The position numbers and the translations under genes were made by a program. The notes below the pieces were generated by a model. The model made no database searches and was not told the origin of the DNA. It worked only from the letters and a program-made list of their open reading frames with translations. From an uncultured Clostridia bacterium (lineage in GTDB: Bacteria > Bacillota > Clostridia > TANB77 > CAG-508): a DNA stretch of 64,000 nt. Where the stretch lies: positions 1 through 64,000 of the forward strand of contig CAKOWE010000005.1 in assembly GCA_934122235.1 (NCBI GenBank), written 5' to 3'. Of the stretch, positions 46,527 through 55,067 are shown in pieces. Position 1 is the first letter of the stretch. Every line of letters starts with the position of its first letter.

Positions 46527-46543
46527 TTATTACACTCCTTACA

Positions 46544-47413
46544 CTATTCTTCTAATGCTTTGTTTATCATTGCCATTCTTACAAACACACCATTACGCAT
46601 TTGCTCAAATATTCTAGATTTGTCACATTCAACAACATCATCAGATATTTCTACTCCTCTATTAAATGGTGCTGGATGCATTATTATTGCATTTTTTTTC
46701 ATGTTATTTACCCTTTTCATATTTAATCCATATTTTTCATGATATTCTTCTAATGATAATTTCATAAGAGATTCATGTCTTTCATGTTGTACTCTTAACA
46801 ACATAACAATATCCACTTTATCTATAATCTTATCTAATTCAACGTAATTATATCCATCCTCTTTAAACTCTTCAGGTCCTGATGTATAAACAGTCATTCC
46901 TAATCTTTCCATAATTTTTATATTTGAATGAGCTACTCTTGAATATTTTATATCTCCTACTATTACAACCTTTAATCCTTCGAATCTACCAAATTGCCTT
47001 CTTATAGTAAGCAAATCTAATAATGACTGTGATGGGTGATTTCCTGTACCATCTCCTGCATTTAATATTGGGGTATTTATTTTACCAAGTAACTCTTTAT
47101 AATACTCATTTTTGCTATGTCTTATAACAAGAGCACTAACGCCTAGCATTTCAAATACCTTTATCGTATCATATAAAGTTTCACCTTTTTTTGTACTAGA
47201 ATTACTTTCATCAAAATTCATTGTTTTGCAATTTAAGTCTAAAGCTGCCTTTTCAAAACTATAATGAGTTCTTGTTGATGGTTCAAAAAATAAATTTGCA
47301 ATTACTTTTTTTCCATCATAATCTACTTTTTTTCCATTTGCAAATTCATTAGCACTATCTAAAATTTTATTAATCTCTTCTACTGAAAAATCATCCAAAG
47401 ACAAAATATTCAT
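46544..47413 (-). CDS. pyrB: Aspartate carbamoyltransferase catalytic subunit
   Basis: 289 residues. Carbamoyl-phosphate loop FFEPSTRTHYSFE, the NAGDGTGNHPSQSLLDLLTI block and HPAPFNRGVEI identify it. First committed step of pyrimidine synthesis. ATG 47413 follows GGAGGTAATT; the TTG upstream would contain that site. No pyrI or other pyr gene is adjacent. It heads the long minus-strand run reaching galE. Confidence 0.95.
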   Translation of the reverse strand: MNILSLDDFSVEEINKILDSANEFANGKKVDYDGKKVIANLFFEPSTRTHYSFEKAALDLNCKTMNFDESNSSTKKGETLYDTIKVFEMLGVSALVIRHSKNEYYKELLGKINTPILNAGDGTGNHPSQSLLDLLTIRRQFGRFEGLKVVIVGDIKYSRVAHSNIKIMERLGMTVYTSGPEEFKEDGYNYVELDKIIDKVDIVMLLRVQHERHESLMKLSLEEYHEKYGLNMKRVNNMKKNAIIMHPAPFNRGVEISDDVVECDKSRIFEQMRNGVFVRMAMINKALEE

Positions 47414-47526
47414 AATTACCTCCAAATTTGACCTACATATAAACTACATTTTTTCTATAATATTATATTACAAAAGACATATTCTAACAAGCTTATTTAT
47501 AAAATTTATTATATATACAAAAAAAA

Positions 47527-47548
47527 GCAATCATGCTCTCATGATTGC
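47527..47548 (-). terminator. Terminator of the 47569 gene
   Basis: GCAATCATG/CATGATTGC arms (47527-47535, 47540-47548) with a 4-base loop and eight T on the minus strand. Confidence 0.85.
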
Positions 47549-47568
47549 CCTTTCTATTATTATTCAAA

Positions 47569-47901
47569 TTAATTTGATGCCCATCTTATAACTTTTATAT
47601 CCTTATATGTATCTAATACTTTCATATACTTGTCATAGTCTTCTTCCCATAGAGCATCTGGTACTTTATCAAATGCTTTAAAAACTGTTTCTGCTTCCAT
47701 TAAAAATATTATTTGTTGTTGTTGAGATAAACTTTCATATTTTTTAGCAAACAAATATAATTTGTCCAATTTCTGATTTGCTTCTATAAAGCTATAGAAA
47801 TCTTTTACTTTTATCCCTGCCATTCTTATTTGAAATACAGCAAACACTACCAAAGCAAATATTAAAAATAATAATATATATATAATAGAAAATAAATCCA
47901 T
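47569..47901 (-). CDS. Hypothetical protein with an N-terminal membrane segment
   Basis: 110 residues: a hydrophobic segment (FSIIYILLFLIFALVVFAVF) and a cytosolic helical part with DKLYLFAKKYESLSQQQQIIFLMEAE. Not recognised. The start is likely ATG 47901; a GTG nine bases upstream is the alternative. Single gene with its own terminator. Confidence 0.7.
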   Translation of the reverse strand: MDLFSIIYILLFLIFALVVFAVFQIRMAGIKVKDFYSFIEANQKLDKLYLFAKKYESLSQQQQIIFLMEAETVFKAFDKVPDALWEEDYDKYMKVLDTYKDIKVIRWASN

Positions 47902-47979
47902 ATTACTCACACTCTTTTCATATGTAATATAAGTCTATTATAACACTTTATGCTTTTTTTGGCAAATTATTGTAATTTT

Positions 47980-48855
47980 CTAAAAATTTGGTACATATTC
48001 TTCTTCATGTTCACCCAATTCCTGAATATATCCATTATCCAAATCTAAACTATACAGATAATTCTCTATTTCTTCGTATTCTATTTTATTAAGTTTTCTA
48101 TTTATTGTTTCATCGTGCTTTGCTAAATATGTTGGGAAATATTGTGCCATTACACTCACATATATATTATTATCTAAATTATTTTTTATCCAATTTAAAA
48201 CTTGTTTTGAATTTTCAATATTATTAGGTAAAACTAAATGTCTTATCATTAATCCTTTTTTCATCATTCCTCTTTCATCCAAAATAGGAATACCTACTTG
48301 ATTATACATTTCTTGTATCGCTTTTGTTGCTGTATCAAAATAATTGTTTACTCTTGAATATTTGTATGCAATGCTATCATAAAAATATTTAAAATCTGGT
48401 AAATATATATCTATATATCCGTTTAATAATTTTATAGTTTCTACTGTTTCATAAGAATTTGTATTATAAACTATAGGAATGTGTAATCCTTTGTTTCTAG
48501 CTATTTTTATAGATTCTATTATCTGATATACATACATTGTAGGAGTAACTAAATTAATATTTTCAGCATTTTTATTTTGCTGTTCTATAAAAATATCAGC
48601 CAACTCATTTATTGTAATTTCTCTGCCTTTTCCTTGTTGACTTATTTTATAATTTTGACAAAATTTACAATTTAAATTGCAATTAGAAAAAAATATAGTA
48701 CCAGAACCATGTTCACCACTTATGCATGGTTCTTCAAACATATGTAAAGATGTAAGTGCTATCTTTACTTTATCTGTACACTTACATCTTCCAATTTGTC
48801 CATTTAATCTATTTACTTTACATCTATGTGCACATAGATTACATTCATCTAACAT
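47980..48855 (-). CDS. Radical SAM protein, PflX/COG1313-like activating-enzyme type
   Basis: 291 residues. An N-terminal Cys block (CNLCAHRCKV...GRCKC) precedes the radical SAM motif CNLNCKFCQNY (C-x3-C-x2-C). TPTMYVYQIIESI and YNTNSYETVETIKLL are typical of the PFL-activase-like PflX family (COG1313). The partner enzyme is unknown. The C-terminus is acidic. GAGGATC precedes the ATG. Confidence 0.85.
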   Translation of the reverse strand: MLDECNLCAHRCKVNRLNGQIGRCKCTDKVKIALTSLHMFEEPCISGEHGSGTIFFSNCNLNCKFCQNYKISQQGKGREITINELADIFIEQQNKNAENINLVTPTMYVYQIIESIKIARNKGLHIPIVYNTNSYETVETIKLLNGYIDIYLPDFKYFYDSIAYKYSRVNNYFDTATKAIQEMYNQVGIPILDERGMMKKGLMIRHLVLPNNIENSKQVLNWIKNNLDNNIYVSVMAQYFPTYLAKHDETINRKLNKIEYEEIENYLYSLDLDNGYIQELGEHEEEYVPNF

Positions 48856-48922
48856 TTGATCCTCCTATTTATTGTTAGAATATATTTTTATTAACATTTT
48901 TCATATTTACTATGTTTCCATT

Positions 48923-50270
48923 TTAAATTTGCATTATCATTACAGCAACATTAAAGAATATTAATACAGAACACGTATCAACTACAGTAGTTATTAAAGG
49001 TGCTGCCATAATTGCTGGATCTAATTTTAATTTTTTTGCAAGTATTGGCAATATACAACCTAATGTTTTAGAAAGAATAACAGTAGCCATTAATGTTACG
49101 CCTACAGTTACCGCCAAGCTAACATCATGATATTGTATAACTATCCTAATAGCATTAATTACTGCTAGCAATACTCCTACAATCAAAGCAACTCTTATCT
49201 CTTTCCATAAAGCTCTCCAAAAATCCTTCAATTTTATTTCTTCCATTGCAAGTCCACGTATTATTAATGTAGATGTTTGTGAACCACAATTTCCACCAGT
49301 ATCCATAATCATCGGTATAAAAGAAACAAGAATTGGAACTGCAGCAAAAGCATTTTCATAATTAGTAATTATACCTCCAGTTATCATTGCAGAAAACATA
49401 AGTAAAAGTAGCCAAATTATTCTATGTTTTGCGTGTGCAAATACAGAGGTTTTAAAATAGCTATCATCTGTTGGAGTAATAGCAGCCATTTTTGCAAAAT
49501 CCTCTGTGTTTTCATCCTGGATTACATCTATAGCATCATCTATTGTAATAATTCCTACTAATCTGTTCTCCATATCAACAACAGGTAAAACAATAATATC
49601 ATATTTATCAAAAGTTCTAGCAACTACTTCTTTATCTTCTAAAGTATTTACAGATATTATATTTGTATCCATTATGTCTTTTATTAATTTATCATCATCA
49701 GCTAAAAGCAAGTCTTTTGCTGTAACAACACCAATTAACTTTCTGCTCATATTTAATACATAACAAGTATATATTGTTTCTTTATCTATTCCTATTTTTT
49801 TTACTTTCTTCAATGCCTGTTCTACCGTCATATTTTCTTTTAAGTCTACAAACTCATTGGTCATAATACTTCCGTGCACTATCTGATGGATAATTTAAAA
49901 ATTCATTTACTATTTTTCTTTCTTCTGGAGTAATTGTTCTTAATATTCTTTTTACAACATTCGATGGCATTTCTTCAATCAAATCAACTGTATCATCTAA
50001 AAACAATTCATTTACAACTTCTTTAAGTTCTTTATCTGTTAATGACGAAATTAATTTTTCTTGTAATTCTGGTTCCATATATGAAAAAACTTCTGCCGCC
50101 TGGTCTTTAGCTAATAGTCTAAAAGTTAATATCATATTTTCTGCCGAAAGTTCATTTAATAATGACGACAAATCTGTACTATTCATATCCTCTAAAAATT
50201 TTCTTAAATCCCCAAATCTTTTGTTATTTAATAGTTCAATAATTTTTTCTTGTACATCATTATTTTCCAT
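48923..50270 (-). CDS. mgtE: Magnesium channel MgtE, with in-frame CGG and +1 shift
   Basis: N-terminal superhelical MgtE_N domain (DVQEKIIELLNNKRF to LNYPSDSA), then in the 0 frame CGG AAG and a stop six codons on. Skipping the C of CGG (49874) gives GSIMTNEFVDLKENMTVEQA, the conserved start of the CBS pair, and continues through two CBS domains and five membrane helices (FIPMIMDTGGNCGSQTSTLI is the pore signature). The product is 448 residues, the family length. The Mg-dependent CBS gate regulates the channel. ATG 50270 follows AAGGGGTG. Confidence 0.93.
49872..49874 (-). other. Putative +1 frameshift site CGG in mgtE
   Basis: Minus-strand codons AGT GCA CGG AAG. Dropping the C gives GGA AGT ATT ATG ACC, the family DSAG-IMT motif that opens the CBS region. 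Codon 133. Confidence 0.8.
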
Positions 50271-50300
50271 TTTCAGCACCCCTTTTATATTATAAATCTT

Positions 50301-50435
50301 AAAGGCACGGCTTTTCCGTGTCTTTATAAATTTATATTTTCCTATTTTACTAGCAAATTATATAATATTCGCCTACCTTATAAGTCAAATTTTTACTATA
50401 TTTATTATAATATTATTAATTTCGTAACTTGTCAA
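50301..50435 (-). promoter_or_regulatory. mgtE promoter and structured leader
   Basis: TTGACA (50435-50430), 17 bases, TATTAT (50412-50407) start a leader of about 125 bases. Close to the ribosome site a strong hairpin forms, AAAGACACGG/CCGTGCCTTT (50325-50301). It could be a magnesium-responsive element, but M-box consensus sequences are not seen. Confidence 0.5.
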
Positions 50436-50457
50436 TACTTTTAATATATGCTATACT
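50429..50457 (+). promoter_or_regulatory. Promoter of the 50557 gene
   Basis: TTGTCA (50429-50434), 17 bases, TATACT (50452-50457). Its -35 overlaps the mgtE -35 on the other strand almost completely, so the two promoters should compete. Confidence 0.65.
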
Positions 50458-50556
50458 TTAATTATGAAGGTTATTCTATCTTCCGAGCTTACTTTTCGGG
50501 AGATATACCTCCCAAAATAAGCATCACTATACTTGTTTCTTTAAGGAGGGTTCAGT

Positions 50557-50994
50557 ATGGCACCGTTTTTACTAGAAAAATACTATCAGGCTTTTGAAAC
50601 ACTTAGAGTTCTCCATCATAAGCCAGCATCAACAACCTACAATCTTAATTGCACTAAGCAAAAATTAGCTGACGGAGCCTACAAGGATGAAGTGTCGGAA
50701 TTTCTTGCCAAGTGCATTGCTCCTGCTATCGAAGCAAAAATCACCGCATACTTGAAGTCAAAAGACATAAAGTCGACTTATGTTGATGAATTCAGTGTGC
50801 ACTGCACTATCGCCAATGACAACACTGTAACACTTGAAGATTCTAGTAATTCAACGTTTCGGTTTGTAGAAGCAACAGATAGAAAAACATTGTTCAAATA
50901 TCTTAGGATTTTGGCAAAAGAAAATTACTATCTGACAATTTCTCACAAAAAGCGCAATAGTCTGGAGTCAATAACAGTTTTCATCAAATTTTAA
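50557..50994 (+). CDS. Hypothetical protein, 145 residues, single-gene cassette
   Basis: Not recognised. It is an alpha/beta protein rich in Lys and Thr without membrane segments; KIKF-like strands close it (SITVFIKF). TAAGGAGGG precedes ATG 50557. The leader holds a GGGAG/CTCCC hairpin (50498-50513). Codon use (GAC, ATC, AAG, GCC) is less AT-rich than the neighbours, as in the 14927 gene. Codon 102 is an in-frame CGG that must be Arg (TTT CGG TTT); a +1 shift meets TAG two codons later. Own promoter and terminator. Confidence 0.7.
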   Translation: MAPFLLEKYYQAFETLRVLHHKPASTTYNLNCTKQKLADGAYKDEVSEFLAKCIAPAIEAKITAYLKSKDIKSTYVDEFSVHCTIANDNTVTLEDSSNSTFRFVEATDRKTLFKYLRILAKENYYLTISHKKRNSLESITVFIKF

Positions 50995-51006
50995 GGTGTC
51001 ATTGAA

Positions 51007-51036
51007 CAAAATCTCAAGCTGTAGCTTGAGATTTTG
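51007..51036 (+). terminator. Terminator of the 50557 gene
   Basis: Perfect 14-base arms CAAAATCTCAAGCT (51007-51020) against 51023-51036, then CTTTAATCTTT. Confidence 0.85.
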
Positions 51037-51038
51037 CT

Positions 51039-51686
51039 TTAATCTTTCGATTTCATCAAAATTAATATTCCCTTTTTTATTTTTATTTTACCTATATTGT
51101 CTATTATTTCATTGCTTACTCCTATACTATGTCCAATCTCTAAAGTTGCATTTTTTAAGGGGTATTTAAACCCTTCTAATGTAATTCCTGTCGTTTTCGT
51201 AGTTAATGGAAATAGTGATACATATTTATATATAGATTTTTCAACCTCACTTATTCCCTTACTTATCAACTCTATTTCATTGTTTTTGTCTAATATTATG
51301 CATCTTATTTTATTATCTAGCATTTCCTTTAGCACATGTATATTTGCAATAGCATGATCCATTCTATTACCTAAAGCTCCAACTATGCATACATATTCAC
51401 TTTTTAATTCTATTGCCGATTTTAAAGCCATATGGGTATCTGAGAAATCCTTTTCGCTATTTAATTTTACAATTTTTATACCCTGTTTTTCATACCTTTC
51501 TAGAATCTTTTTATTAACAGAATCAAAATCTCCTATTATTAGATTTGGCACTATATTTAATTTTTCGACAGCTTCAAGTCCCTTGTCTACAGCTATAACA
51601 TTGTTAAATTTACCATTTTTATAGGCATTAATTAATACTTCGTAGTCAATTGCTCCTCCAGTTATTATCAATGTTTTATTCATCAT
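51039..51686 (-). CDS. thiN: Thiamine pyrophosphokinase
   Basis: 215 residues. Typical blocks: ITGGAIDYEVL, VIAVDKGLEAVEKL, PNLIIGDFDSV (the Mg-binding GDFDS), SEKDFSDTHMAL and VGALGNRMDHAIANI. It makes thiamine diphosphate, the cofactor of the two DXS-type enzymes in this window. The ATG directly follows the stop of the Nudix gene, with AAGGAT inside that gene. Confidence 0.93.
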   Translation of the reverse strand: MMNKTLIITGGAIDYEVLINAYKNGKFNNVIAVDKGLEAVEKLNIVPNLIIGDFDSVNKKILERYEKQGIKIVKLNSEKDFSDTHMALKSAIELKSEYVCIVGALGNRMDHAIANIHVLKEMLDNKIRCIILDKNNEIELISKGISEVEKSIYKYVSLFPLTTKTTGITLEGFKYPLKNATLEIGHSIGVSNEIIDNIGKIKIKKGILILMKSKD

Positions 51687-52169
51687 CTATCCTTCTTCTT
51701 TTTCAAATTGTTTTCTTTTCAAATGTGAAAAGTTTCCATCATCATATATAATGCCGTTCTCTATACATTTTATTACTTGTTTTATCTTTTCTATTGTATT
51801 ATCTGGTAAGTTATTTAAAGCAAACCATCTTAAATCATCACAAGTATCCTTCTCCATTATTTGAGGAGTTCCTTCAAATGTTTGAGTAGAAAAAAACACA
51901 TTTATATATCCTTCTTGATATGGATGCAAAATAGAAATCAGCTGTAAATCTTTTTCATCTATAATTATACCTAATTCTTCTTTTGCTTCCCTAACTACAG
52001 CAGTTGATATTGACTCACCACTTTCTAAATGTCCACTACACGCCATATCATATTTGCCATCCATATATCCAGTATTGCATCTTCTTTGAAGCATAATTTC
52101 TGTACCATTATCTGTTTCCCTTGTCAAAACTAAGAATACAGCAACTTTAATTTCATATCGTTCTTTCAT
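51687..52169 (-). CDS. Nudix hydrolase
   Basis: 160 residues with a perfect Nudix box, GHLESGESISTAVVREAKEE followed by LGI. The N-terminus (VAVFLVLTRETDNGTEIMLQ) and WFALNNLPDNTIEKIKQ tail resemble nucleoside di- or triphosphate hydrolases. The substrate is unknown; coupling to thiN makes a thiamine-related phosphate possible but unproven. Confidence 0.88.
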   Translation of the reverse strand: MKERYEIKVAVFLVLTRETDNGTEIMLQRRCNTGYMDGKYDMACSGHLESGESISTAVVREAKEELGIIIDEKDLQLISILHPYQEGYINVFFSTQTFEGTPQIMEKDTCDDLRWFALNNLPDNTIEKIKQVIKCIENGIIYDDGNFSHLKRKQFEKEEG

Positions 52170-52336
52170 TTTACTTTTTCCTCCTATTCTTTAATATAAT
52201 ATCATCATTATTTGTTTTTTACAATAAATATTTTTTATAGATTATTATAAAAAGTTATTGCTACTTTAATAATCAATCTTTGGCTTACTAATTTTATTTT
52301 TGCTCTATTTACTTTTTGCTCTATTTAAGCAAAAAA

Positions 52337-52362
52337 ATACACATAACAAAAGTTATGTGTAT
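52337..52362 (-). terminator. Terminator of the tRNA operon
   Basis: ATACACATAAC/GTTATGTGTAT arms (52337-52347, 52352-52362) and seven T on the minus strand right after tRNA-Tyr. Confidence 0.85.
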
Positions 52363-52363
52363 T

Positions 52364-52449
52364 TGGTGGGCAGGGATGGATTCGAACCATCGTACTCAAA
52401 TGAGAACAGATTTACAGTCTGCCGCCTTTAGCCACTCGGCCACCTACCC
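52364..52449 (-). tRNA. tRNA-Tyr (anticodon GTA)
   Basis: 86 bases with CCA encoded. Acceptor GGGTAGG pairs CCTGCCC with one G-T pair; the anticodon loop CTGTAAA gives GTA; a long variable arm and GGTTCGAATCC T arm are present. GTA is a queuosine-modified anticodon, and queH is in this window. Confidence 0.97.
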
Positions 52450-52475
52450 ATATATATTAAATTTTCAAAAAAAAA

Positions 52476-52552
52476 TGGTGCGCCCTCAAGGATTCGAACC
52501 TTGGACCCACCGGTTATGAGCCGGTTGCTCTGACCAACTGAGCTAAGGGCGC
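52476..52552 (-). tRNA. tRNA with CAT anticodon, probably elongator Met
   Basis: 77 bases with CCA encoded. Acceptor GCGCCCT pairs AGGGCGC, the anticodon loop CTCATAA gives CAT, and the T arm is GGTTCGAATCC. It lacks the unpaired first base of an initiator. It could also be the lysidine tRNA-Ile2; the ACCGG anticodon stem does not settle this by eye. First gene of the tRNA pair. Confidence 0.93.
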
Positions 52553-52572
52553 ATCTCTCAACTGCATGACTT

Positions 52573-52601
52573 AGTATAATACATTTTTAATTTCTTGTCA
52601 A
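52573..52601 (-). promoter_or_regulatory. Promoter of the tRNA pair
   Basis: TTGACA (52601-52596), 17 bases, TATACT (52578-52573), about 20 bases before the first tRNA. Confidence 0.75.
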
Positions 52602-52649
52602 TACATTTTTTAAATTTTTTTGATTTTTTATTTTACTTATTTATAAAGC

Positions 52650-52691
52650 TTACAATAGGACATGTTTCAAGAAATTTATGTCCTATTGTAA
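52650..52691 (-). terminator. Terminator of thyA-dfrA
   Basis: Perfect 14-base arms TTACAATAGGACAT (52650-52663) against 52678-52691. Confidence 0.75.
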
Positions 52692-52708
52692 ATTATATAT
52701 TTAAAATA

Positions 52709-53197
52709 TTATTTTTTTACATACGTTATAAATTCATAATCATATGGATTTTCTTCATTTGTTGTTCCTTTTTCTTGTTCTATAATTTTCCACTCTTCTT
52801 CTTTTAACTTTGGAAAGAACGCATCTCCTATAAAATCTTTATGAATTCTTGTTAAATATACTTTATTTGTATTTTTAAGCAATAAATTATATATCATTGC
52901 TCCACCTATAACAAAGTTTTCTTCATCTGAATTAATATATTCTGATAATTCTGATACATCATGTATTATTTTTACATTTTCATCATCACATTTCAAATTC
53001 GTATCATGTGTTAATACTATATGTTTTCTATTAGGCAATACTCTTCCTAACGAATCAAAAGTTTTTCTCCCCATTATTATTGTTTTTCCTAAAGTTATTT
53101 CTTTAAATCTTTTTAAATCTTCTGGCAAATGCCATAGTAATTTATTATCCTTTCCTATAACATTTCCATTTGCACATGCAACTATCATGCTTAACAT
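52709..53197 (-). CDS. dfrA: Dihydrofolate reductase
   Basis: 162 residues. MLSMIVACANGNVIGKDNKL, the catalytic Asp/Glu region LLWHLPEDLKRFKEIT, IMGRKTFDSLG and VIGGAMIYNLLL identify it. It regenerates tetrahydrofolate oxidised by the upstream ThyA. ATG 53197 follows GAGGTG; the earlier GTG lies within that site. The gap to thyA is about 14 bases. Confidence 0.96.
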   Translation of the reverse strand: MLSMIVACANGNVIGKDNKLLWHLPEDLKRFKEITLGKTIIMGRKTFDSLGRVLPNRKHIVLTHDTNLKCDDENVKIIHDVSELSEYINSDEENFVIGGAMIYNLLLKNTNKVYLTRIHKDFIGDAFFPKLKEEEWKIIEQEKGTTNEENPYDYEFITYVKK

Positions 53198-53211
53198 CAA
53201 TATCACCTCTT

Positions 53212-54003
53212 TTAAACTGCAACATCCATTTGTATTTTACCTAAATGATTATAATCTATTAACTTTATGTCATCTGGTGTAAAATCATAAAAATTCTTTA
53301 TTTCAGGATTTATCCATAATTTTGGAGCAGGTAAAGCTTGTTCTCTTCTAGACAATTGTATTTTCATTCCTTCTACTTGATTTTCATATATATGTGCATT
53401 ACTAATACATACAGTTAGCAAACCAGGTTTTAATCCTGTTACTTGCGCCAATAAATGTACAAATACAGAATATTGTACAACATTAAATGGATGACCTAAT
53501 GGAATATCGTTTGATCTAATTGTTAATAAACAATTTAATTTTCCGTTTGTAACATCCCAACAACTATTAAATACACATGGATACAAAGCACCTGTATCTA
53601 GATATGGTATCTGCCACAAATTTATTACCATTCTTCTATCTTGTGGATTATTTTTTAGCTTTTCTATTAATTTATCCACCTGTTTGTATTCTTTAACAAT
53701 CCATCCATAAGATGTTCCTATTGTTCCATCTTCCATTTCCCATTCGTCCCATATATGCACATTTTGTTCATGTAAATCACTTATTTTATTAGATTGTTTT
53801 TGAAATATCCACAATAACTCTTTTACAGCAACACCAAACGCTACATATTTTGTTGTTAATATTGGGAATTCTTCTTCAAGATTAAATTGTAATATTTGAT
53901 GTGGAAGCTTATATGTAGCTATTCCGGTTCTGTTTTGGTCATAATAACCATTCTTTAATATATTATCTACCATGTCTAAATAAATTTCATCATATTTGCT
54001 CAT
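53212..54003 (-). CDS. thyA: Thymidylate synthase
   Basis: 263 residues. QNRTGIATY, the DLHEQNVHIWDEW region, RRMVINLWQIP, the catalytic Cys in ALYPCVFNSCWDVTNGKL, IPLGHPFNVVQYSVFVHLLAQ and ISNAHIYENQVEGM are visible. The PCVFNS form is closer to the Bacillus ThyA/phage-type branch than to the PCH form. Methylates dUMP to dTMP. ATG 54003 follows AAGGAGAAAG. Operon with dfrA. Confidence 0.94.
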   Translation of the reverse strand: MSKYDEIYLDMVDNILKNGYYDQNRTGIATYKLPHQILQFNLEEEFPILTTKYVAFGVAVKELLWIFQKQSNKISDLHEQNVHIWDEWEMEDGTIGTSYGWIVKEYKQVDKLIEKLKNNPQDRRMVINLWQIPYLDTGALYPCVFNSCWDVTNGKLNCLLTIRSNDIPLGHPFNVVQYSVFVHLLAQVTGLKPGLLTVCISNAHIYENQVEGMKIQLSRREQALPAPKLWINPEIKNFYDFTPDDIKLIDYNHLGKIQMDVAV

Positions 54004-54046
54004 TAACTTTCTCCTTATCATTTTAAATTTTATTCTTTATGTAAAA

Positions 54047-54076
54047 AAGAAGGGCTATTTGCTTAAAGCCCTTCTT
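54047..54076 (-). terminator. Terminator of the 54081 gene
   Basis: AAGAAGGGCT/AGCCCTTCTT arms (54047-54056, 54067-54076) followed by T on the minus strand. Confidence 0.8.
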
Positions 54077-54080
54077 AAAA

Positions 54081-54911
54081 TTAATTGTTATCTCCTCTAC
54101 CTTCAGGAAGTGCTGGAACATCAATTCTAATTCTTATTTTTGTTATATTTCTAATAATTCTAGCAAATTTTGTGTTTTTAAATCTCTGCCATAATGATGG
54201 TTTTACATCAACTCTTGTATCAGCTAAATAACTAGCTTCTTCTACTGATACAGCTGGCGTTTCTTCTATTGAATTTTGAGTAGGTGCTGGAATTTCTTTT
54301 AATGCTTCTGCTACTTCGATTCCTATATAACTTAAAGCTTTTGATCTATCTTCTATTCTTTCCATATCTATTTCAATATGTAAATTGCTTTCTAAGTTTG
54401 CTATTCTAGCATTAACTAATTTTACTGAATTAGTATAATTTTCTGATTTATCTGTTTTACTTCTTCCTATTGTATTTAATGCTCCTATAATATCTTCAGA
54501 TACTTCTTCTGATATTCCTTTTACATTATCTTTCCACTCTTTATCTTTATTTTGTACAGATTCTAATACAGTTTTTAATTTAGCAGCTAGACATATATTG
54601 CTTTCTCTTTGACGAATTAATTCTTCAATTTGTTTTGTATTTTCCTCAAATTGATTTGTTGCATATTCTACAAGTTCATATGCAGCTTTATATACTGATG
54701 ATGGGAAATTCTTTTTCTTAGGATATTCTGTTAAATATGTTTTTATTGAACCAATTAAATCCTTAAAGAATGCATCATCTTCTAATTGGATTATTTGTTT
54801 TTTACTATTTGGATTTATCATTTTTTGAACTTTGTCAATATTTGATAAAATCTTTTCTTCTGTGATTACCATTTTCACGTTTACTATGCCTGATTTTGAA
54901 AACAATGACAC
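54081..54911 (-). CDS. Hypothetical helical protein, 276 residues
   Basis: Not recognised. Mostly helical and charged, with coiled-coil character at FEENTKQIEELIRQRESN and ARIANLESNLHIEIDMERIE, a Pro/Glu linker (ALKEIPAPTQNSIEETPA) and a basic tail (LWQRFKNTKFARIIRNITKI). No signal peptide or membrane segment, though the basic amphipathic tail could touch the membrane. The GTG start at 54911 has a strong GGAGGGGAG site. Single gene with its own terminator. Confidence 0.72.
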   Translation of the reverse strand: MSLFSKSGIVNVKMVITEEKILSNIDKVQKMINPNSKKQIIQLEDDAFFKDLIGSIKTYLTEYPKKKNFPSSVYKAAYELVEYATNQFEENTKQIEELIRQRESNICLAAKLKTVLESVQNKDKEWKDNVKGISEEVSEDIIGALNTIGRSKTDKSENYTNSVKLVNARIANLESNLHIEIDMERIEDRSKALSYIGIEVAEALKEIPAPTQNSIEETPAVSVEEASYLADTRVDVKPSLWQRFKNTKFARIIRNITKIRIRIDVPALPEGRGDNN

Positions 54912-55067
54912 GTAAACTCCCCTCCTTCGTCCTATGTTTTTCAGTATTCTTTAGTTATAATTATACAATTCTTTTCAAAATACTACAATAGGATTTTAAA
55001 AAAATTATTTTTCTTTTTCGTTACAATCATATTACAACAATATTACAAAAGTCAAGCTTTTTTTACA

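Noticed and set aside
50271..50420. M-box magnesium riboswitch before mgtE
   Set aside because: The conserved M-box core sequences are not visible; only a single hairpin is clear.
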